Shown: in pieces, positions 18,869 to 22,926 of the stretch
Position numbering within the stretch: position 1 is the first letter of the stretch
Layout of the letters: every line of letters begins with the position of its first letter
DNA from: a virus
Length of the DNA: 22,926 bases
Virus record (IMG/VR): IMGVR_UViG_3300009151_000417
Coordinates: 1 to 22,926 of that record
Strand: one strand, 5' to 3'
Translations under genes and position numbers: made by a program
The notes under the pieces: generated by a model
What the model saw: only the letters and a program-made list of their open reading frames with translations
Databases searched by the model: none
Told to the model about the DNA's origin: nothing

Positions 18869-19102
18869 CTATCTCCTTATTGACATAATGCCAACCAGTG
18901 CGCTTGCCCAACTTTTCCAGTCGGTAAATGCACGTGCATCAGGCACAGCTGAATTATTAAAATACCCAATACCTTGCAGTGTCCCAGCCCATTCCTGCCA
19001 CTTATCTTCAGGGTACTTGCTTAACTGCTGTGCAGCAAAAAGCTCAATCATTAGTGCGCACCATTGGTCCCATGTCATACCGCGTGGGTCATACGTAGTC
19101 AT
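18869..19102 (-). CDS. Small conserved tail-module protein (77 aa)
   Basis: The product begins MTTYDPRGMTWDQWCALMIE and continues LFAAQQLSKYPEDKWQEWAG, ending WKSWASALVGIMSIRR. It is rich in Trp and helical. The pattern MTWDQWCALM..ELFA.Q.L...PE..W..WA is one I associate with small proteins encoded next to phage tail genes; function is unknown. Its ATG overlaps the stop of the large tail protein as TAATG, and the next gene starts two bases beyond its end. It may be a chaperone or a minor component of the tail. Confidence 0.65.
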   Translation of the reverse strand: MTTYDPRGMTWDQWCALMIELFAAQQLSKYPEDKWQEWAGTLQGIGYFNNSAVPDARAFTDWKSWASALVGIMSIRR

Positions 19103-20865
19103 TATGGGTTTCCTGTATTGCGCTCATCGCCAACACTGACACTAAGCAATACTTTGCCTGTCTCGTAGTCACCGTTGTATGTGTTTGACTCAAAGCGTAA
19201 CCGCATTTCACGTACTTGCTCACGCATGTCTATTTTGTATGTTGTTTGATCAAAGTAGTATGGGTCTGAATACGTGTCTACCTCATCTGCGTAACCTGCA
19301 CCAATAACAGTTACACTCATTTCTCCAACTTGCACAAAGTCAGGCTCCACACGCTCAAGACGTATCCAACGATTAGCGCCTTGTATAGAGTTTTGACCTG
19401 GTCCGCCTGTTACCCACCCAATGCAATTAGTCTCATAGTAGCTTTGAATAGCATCCAGCGTTGTTAAGTAAATCTGGTTCTTGCCAAACTCATGTTGCCA
19501 CAACGTAAACGTTGCAGCAGAATTCACCACGTTGTCTGCCCATATGGGGTATCTAAAGACTTCTGAGAACACACCCGCTGAGCGCTTAGCGCCAGGCGCA
19601 AAACCTGCGTCGTACCATATTTGCTCACGCACGTTGTAGATGATGGCGTTATTACACTCAGTGGCGTCGCCTGCTGGATAGAACCACCAAATCTCGCCCC
19701 AACGAGGCACTTTTGCTGCCCATACTTTTTGGCGCTGACTGTAATTAAGATTGTCAAAGAAGAAGTTTAGATTGACGCCATTAGGCAATTCTTGTGCTAC
19801 ACCGTTATACACCATAAAGCGATCTACGGCAATCCAAAAGATCAAGCCGTCATACTCAATCACGCATTGTGATGAAAGAATGGACGTCTGTGTTGAGATG
19901 ATGTCTGAACGCCAGTATTGTGTAGAGCTACCAATAGGCGTAGGCGAATAGCTAATTCGAGTCAACTGGTCAAGTGACCAAAACAAACCTGAGGGCGACG
20001 CTGTACCCCCACGCAATGATATGCCCTTTATTACTTTTGTAGCTGAAATATTGGTGTTGTTGGCGTCAGGGGCAACCCAGTTATCAAAGTCACCTGCAGA
20101 AGAGTTTTGCACATATCCGTCATTGCCATACACAAACAGGTATGGGTACAACATAACAACGCCACCTGATACAGAGATGTTGTTGTCAAATGTCAATGAC
20201 TGCGCGCCTGCTGTGCCTGCTGCTGATAGTGTTACAACAGTTACAGAGCCACTTACTGTAGACGACGCAACTGTTGTGCCTGCAGGAAGTCCGCCGCCTG
20301 TAACAGACTGCCCCACGTCAATTAGGTAATTGGCAGCAGCAATGGTAAAGTTGATGCCTGCAATGGTGCCGCTTACTGTAAATACACCTACTTTTGTTAG
20401 CGCGCCACCTGGAAATGAGCCTGACAAAACGGGCGTGTTTACAGTACTATCAATTGCAGCAAGATTCTGCCCTGGATGCGCAACAATTTGTATACCTGCG
20501 CCAGAAAGATTATTGCCTATGTCAAACTGCCATAAATTATTTGCGCTTACTGTAAAATCCGCGGTTGCTGATGTAAGTATATTGGTTGGGCCATTGCCTA
20601 TGCCAGAAGTATTGGACGTTGACCATTGCTGTACATAGCTTGCCGAGCCAGAATACACATAGTTAAGCCCTTGTGTGGATTGCATAATCATGCCGCGGCT
20701 AATTTCGGCTGCATTTAGAAAGATTGCGTTGTAGCCGCCTATTTTACGAGGGCGCTTACGCTGAAAGCGCACCCAAACACCCGCAACATACATAGGTGAA
20801 TCAAATACCGTGCCATCACGCTGAATACCTGGCGGTATAAGCAGTGATATTACATCAGCAGTCAT
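19102..20865 (-). CDS. Large tail protein (stabilisation/tail-tubular-like), 587 aa
   Basis: The N-terminus, SLLIPPGIQRDGTVFDSPMY followed by VWVRFQRKRPRKIGGYNAIF (residues about 7-48), is the typical opening of a phage tail protein family often annotated as packaged-DNA stabilisation or tail tubular protein B. The body is beta-rich with repeated Trp/Tyr-containing strands (GEIWWFYPAGDATECN, EQIWYDAGFAPG), as in propeller-like tail nozzle proteins. Inserted near residues 155-235 is a beta module with SVTGGGLPAGTTV and VTLSAAG, common in phage adhesins. It sits between the fibre-like and the small Trp-rich proteins with TAATG overlaps. Placement in the tail is well supported; the exact homology class is less certain. 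Confidence 0.7.
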   Translation of the reverse strand: MTADVISLLIPPGIQRDGTVFDSPMYVAGVWVRFQRKRPRKIGGYNAIFLNAAEISRGMIMQSTQGLNYVYSGSASYVQQWSTSNTSGIGNGPTNILTSATADFTVSANNLWQFDIGNNLSGAGIQIVAHPGQNLAAIDSTVNTPVLSGSFPGGALTKVGVFTVSGTIAGINFTIAAANYLIDVGQSVTGGGLPAGTTVASSTVSGSVTVVTLSAAGTAGAQSLTFDNNISVSGGVVMLYPYLFVYGNDGYVQNSSAGDFDNWVAPDANNTNISATKVIKGISLRGGTASPSGLFWSLDQLTRISYSPTPIGSSTQYWRSDIISTQTSILSSQCVIEYDGLIFWIAVDRFMVYNGVAQELPNGVNLNFFFDNLNYSQRQKVWAAKVPRWGEIWWFYPAGDATECNNAIIYNVREQIWYDAGFAPGAKRSAGVFSEVFRYPIWADNVVNSAATFTLWQHEFGKNQIYLTTLDAIQSYYETNCIGWVTGGPGQNSIQGANRWIRLERVEPDFVQVGEMSVTVIGAGYADEVDTYSDPYYFDQTTYKIDMREQVREMRLRFESNTYNGDYETGKVLLSVSVGDERNTGNP

Positions 20866-22082
20866 TAGAACGTGCCTCCGCTGATGCCATTAGTTACTGT
20901 AAGCCCAGTGGAGCTGAAATAGCCCGCCAAAAGATTGGCAACCACAAACCCTAACTGGCCTGACGCAGGCAAGTAAACGCCAGTGTTTACATCACCTGTG
21001 AATTTAAGCGAAGGCACTGAAAGAGAGCCATTACCCACCGTTAACGATGTAATTGAGCTAGAAGCGCCTGAAGCTGCATTGTAGACATTGGTGCCATCAC
21101 AAATAAGCACTAATGATGTGCTTTGCGCAACAGTTACAGCTGCACCGCCAACAACGGCAGTCTTAACTGTAAATGTAAACGACCCTGTGGTGTTATTGGT
21201 AAATGTGTACAACTGCACGGTAGAAGGCACAATCACAATTTGATTGCTTGTGAGTGCGCCTGTGTAAGACTGCAACGTATTTGCAGCTTGTGCTGAAGAC
21301 AGCGTAAGCGTTCCACCGGTGACAACTGCAGATAGCAGTGTATACGCAAAAGTGTTTGACCGCCCAATGCCAAAGCTGTTCCAATTTGCGCCATTGGAAA
21401 CAAGACTTATAGACTCTGTCAATTGTAATTGCTGCGAGGCGCCACCATCAATGGTCTCAGCGCCTACCGGACTGATAGTTAATATGCCTGTGCCATTGTT
21501 CTTAATGGTAATAAACCAGCCTGTCCCTACAGTTGCTGCTGAGGGCAATGTGAGTGTGCCTACGCCACCTGTCCACACACTTAAATCAGCGCTGTTGGCA
21601 GCAGTAAGTGTATAGGACGAGCCATACGAGATTACTGGGTATACCTGATTAAGAGTTAAGCCAGACGCCAAAAGACCGTATCCTGCAAGCGCGGCGGCAT
21701 TGGCCGACGACGTGCCCGCGCCAAACACCACCGAAGCCCACACCCCATTGGTTGTGGTGTTGTTGGTGATGAAGACAAACTGCGCGACGCCCGTGGTTAT
21801 GGCAACAATGGTGTTGCCGGAGTTGTCAGTCACTGTGAAGGTGTTGGTTCCTACGTTGCGTATCAGCACGGACTGCCCGGTTGATACCTGTTGCGCAGGG
21901 GGCATTTTTAGCAACAATCCGGTCGTAGTAGCTGTTACGTCAATGATATTGCTCACCGGGGTAGTGGTGTTACCATTTACCGGCCACTGCAACTCTGTAG
22001 TAACGCTGATTGACAGCGACTCATAGCTAACCGCTGAGGGGCTGATGGTTTGCCCTGTTAACGCATTGGTGTAAGAAGTCAT
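20865..22082 (-). CDS. Beta-rich tail fibre or virion appendage protein (405 aa)
   Basis: The protein is nearly free of charged residues and consists of repeating Thr/Ser/Gly/Val beta segments. It contains SVLIRNVGTNTFTVTDNSGN (71-90), then a module TLTLPSAATVGTGWFITIKN (176-195) with ILTISPVGAETIDGG and SLVSNGANW, and a C-terminal stretch SVPSLKFTGDVNTGVYLPAS with LGFVVANLLAGYF. The middle and last modules are typical of fibre and tail-spike shafts (phrases like FTGDVNTGVY). The N-terminal about 120 residues probably anchor it to the tail. It probably recognises or contacts the host surface, or forms part of the nozzle. A TAATG overlap joins it to the tail protein gene. No enzymatic (depolymerase) domain was seen. 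Confidence 0.65.
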   Translation of the reverse strand: MTSYTNALTGQTISPSAVSYESLSISVTTELQWPVNGNTTTPVSNIIDVTATTTGLLLKMPPAQQVSTGQSVLIRNVGTNTFTVTDNSGNTIVAITTGVAQFVFITNNTTTNGVWASVVFGAGTSSANAAALAGYGLLASGLTLNQVYPVISYGSSYTLTAANSADLSVWTGGVGTLTLPSAATVGTGWFITIKNNGTGILTISPVGAETIDGGASQQLQLTESISLVSNGANWNSFGIGRSNTFAYTLLSAVVTGGTLTLSSAQAANTLQSYTGALTSNQIVIVPSTVQLYTFTNNTTGSFTFTVKTAVVGGAAVTVAQSTSLVLICDGTNVYNAASGASSSITSLTVGNGSLSVPSLKFTGDVNTGVYLPASGQLGFVVANLLAGYFSSTGLTVTNGISGGTF

Positions 22083-22084
22083 AG

Positions 22085-22726
22085 TTAAGAGTCCTGTGCA
22101 ACAGTTTGTCGGTCGCCAATACGCAATTGCTCTTCAGTTTTTAAAGCAGCAAGTGCTGTGTCAAACAGTTGTGACCACACGGCAAGTCGCGCATCATCTT
22201 TTAAGAAGGGCGCAGTCTGCTTTAACGTGCCAAAGAGCATTACATTAGGCGCGTTTTGCGTAATCCAATTAGTCTGATTGTCAGATGCTAGTGGCTGCAG
22301 TCGTGTATAACACAACGTTTGAAACGCAAATGCTGCGCTTGGAGTAGGCGCTACGTACCAATTGTCATAGTCATAGTCAGCGTAGAAAAGTGGCGTGTCA
22401 GTGGTTGATACGTTCTGCCAATATTGCTTAAGGTACTCCAATTTCCTAAGCAAAATTGGTTGCGTTGTACCATCTACTGCAGTTAATGTCATTGACACAG
22501 TTTTGCGCCAACGTGCAGGCTTTGCAATAACTGGGTTGCCAATATTCATATTGCTGTTAGCAACAATCATTTGCCCCAGCGTCTTAATGTTTTCAGCTAT
22601 CTCAAACTCTGCCAGCATAATGGCAGTTGGGATAAATGCGACAACAGCAGCATCTTTACGCTCCAAGTACTGTTGAACAAGACTAGTCAGCGTATCGTAT
22701 GTTAAAACTGCTGCAGGTGTAGTCAT
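22085..22726 (-). CDS. Putative head-tail adaptor protein (213 aa)
   Basis: The N-terminus, LTYDTLTSLVQQYLERKDAA followed by FIPTAIMLAEFEIAENIKTL (residues about 8-52), is the helical pair of podovirus adaptor proteins (tail tubular A-like/SU10-type). The middle turns into beta (SMTLTAVDGTTQPILLRKLE, PLFYADYDYDNWYVAP) and the C-terminus is helical (LFDTALAALKTEEQLRIG). Such proteins sit under the portal and receive the nozzle protein. It precedes the fibre and tail genes in the direction of transcription, matching usual order. The start overlaps the previous gene's stop (ATGA). No better alternative family came to mind. Confidence 0.65.
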   Translation of the reverse strand: MTTPAAVLTYDTLTSLVQQYLERKDAAVVAFIPTAIMLAEFEIAENIKTLGQMIVANSNMNIGNPVIAKPARWRKTVSMTLTAVDGTTQPILLRKLEYLKQYWQNVSTTDTPLFYADYDYDNWYVAPTPSAAFAFQTLCYTRLQPLASDNQTNWITQNAPNVMLFGTLKQTAPFLKDDARLAVWSQLFDTALAALKTEEQLRIGDRQTVAQDS

Positions 22727-22926
22727 TTATCAGCCTTGGCATCAAGTTTATCAAAGATCTGCTTGCAGATGGCTTTTATTTCATCAATATCGCGATGGTA
22801 GTCATTTTTAGTGACGTACTCTCTTTGCATATCGCGCACGTCGGTGTCAAGGCGTTCTAAAGATCGTGTAATGCTATTGATCACCCAGCCTCCAAAGAAC
22901 GCTATTAAGCCAACTGCAATGTTAAA
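22723..22926 (-). CDS. C-terminal part of a membrane-anchored coiled-coil protein (5' end outside window)
   Basis: The visible 67 residues start FNIAVGLIAFFGGWVINSIT, a single hydrophobic segment, followed by SLERLDTDVRDMQREYVTKN and a heptad-like helix to the end (DIDEIKAICKQIFDKLDAKA). One membrane span followed by a coiled coil is common among small phage proteins near the lysis or tail genes, including holin-associated proteins. Its stop overlaps the adaptor ATG as ATGA. The true start lies beyond position 22926. Function is not assigned. Confidence 0.65.
   Translation of the reverse strand, partial: FNIAVGLIAFFGGWVINSITRSLERLDTDVRDMQREYVTKNDYHRDIDEIKAICKQIFDKLDAKADK

Noticed and set aside
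18867-18911. Extended start of the Ala/Gly-rich protein
   Set aside because: The ATG at 18866 has AAGGAG at ideal distance; the extension overlaps the neighbouring gene.
1-22926. Integrase, repressor, tRNA genes, insertion sequences, CRISPR arrays or T7-type RNA polymerase
   Set aside because: None was found in reading the frames and gaps of this window; they may lie outside it.

Overview
The window is a piece of a tailed double-stranded DNA bacteriophage genome. Genes are tightly packed, mostly joined by ATGA or TAATG stop/start overlaps. A replication and nucleotide-metabolism block lies on the plus strand (about 1-13221) and a virion-structure block on the minus strand (about 13218-22926); the two meet tail to tail. 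The tail and adaptor proteins look like those of short-tailed (podovirus-like) phages, as seen in many uncultured aquatic phage genomes. A signal-peptidase-II lipoprotein and Shine-Dalgarno sequences fit a bacterial, probably Gram-negative, host. The host cannot be named from the sequence. No integrase, repressor, tRNA, CRISPR array or insertion sequence was seen.

Layout. (1) 1-2074: about ten small, mostly unrecognised early-type genes in one translationally coupled run, including a small membrane protein, a lipoprotein and a small CxxC protein. (2) 2063-2199: control region with a cluster of AAAAAGT/ACTTTTT elements, a TATAAT box and a small hairpin, followed by a DUF932 gene, a rho-independent terminator and a second TATAAT leader. 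(3) 3226-9393: conserved phage gene, MazG/dCTPase-type NTP pyrophosphatase, conserved helical gene, candidate ssDNA-binding protein, family A DNA polymerase with 3'-5' exonuclease, Cas4/RecB-like Fe-S nuclease, VRR-NUC nuclease and SNF2-type helicase. (4) 9436-12463: small conserved gene, GT-B-like glycosyltransferase candidate, NMP kinase fused to a uracil-DNA-glycosylase-like domain, a thymidylate-synthase-family enzyme carrying T4 dCMP hydroxymethylase signatures, and a small gene. (5) 12529-13221: unknown two-part protein behind a promoter and a perfect 18-bp palindrome. (6) 22926-13218 on the minus strand: a membrane/coiled-coil protein (partial), head-tail adaptor, beta-rich tail fibre or appendage protein, large tail protein, small conserved protein and four low-complexity proteins probably destined for the virion.

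How it may fit together. The most notable reading is a cytosine-modification pathway parallel to T4: the NTP pyrophosphatase could drain dCTP to dCMP, the TS-family enzyme could hydroxymethylate dCMP, the fused kinase could phosphorylate the product, the phage polymerase could incorporate it, and the GT-like protein could glycosylate the DNA. The kinase-glycosylase-fold fusion is not part of the T4 scheme and is the strongest candidate for an undescribed step. All functional calls rest on motifs read by eye; no database search was run.
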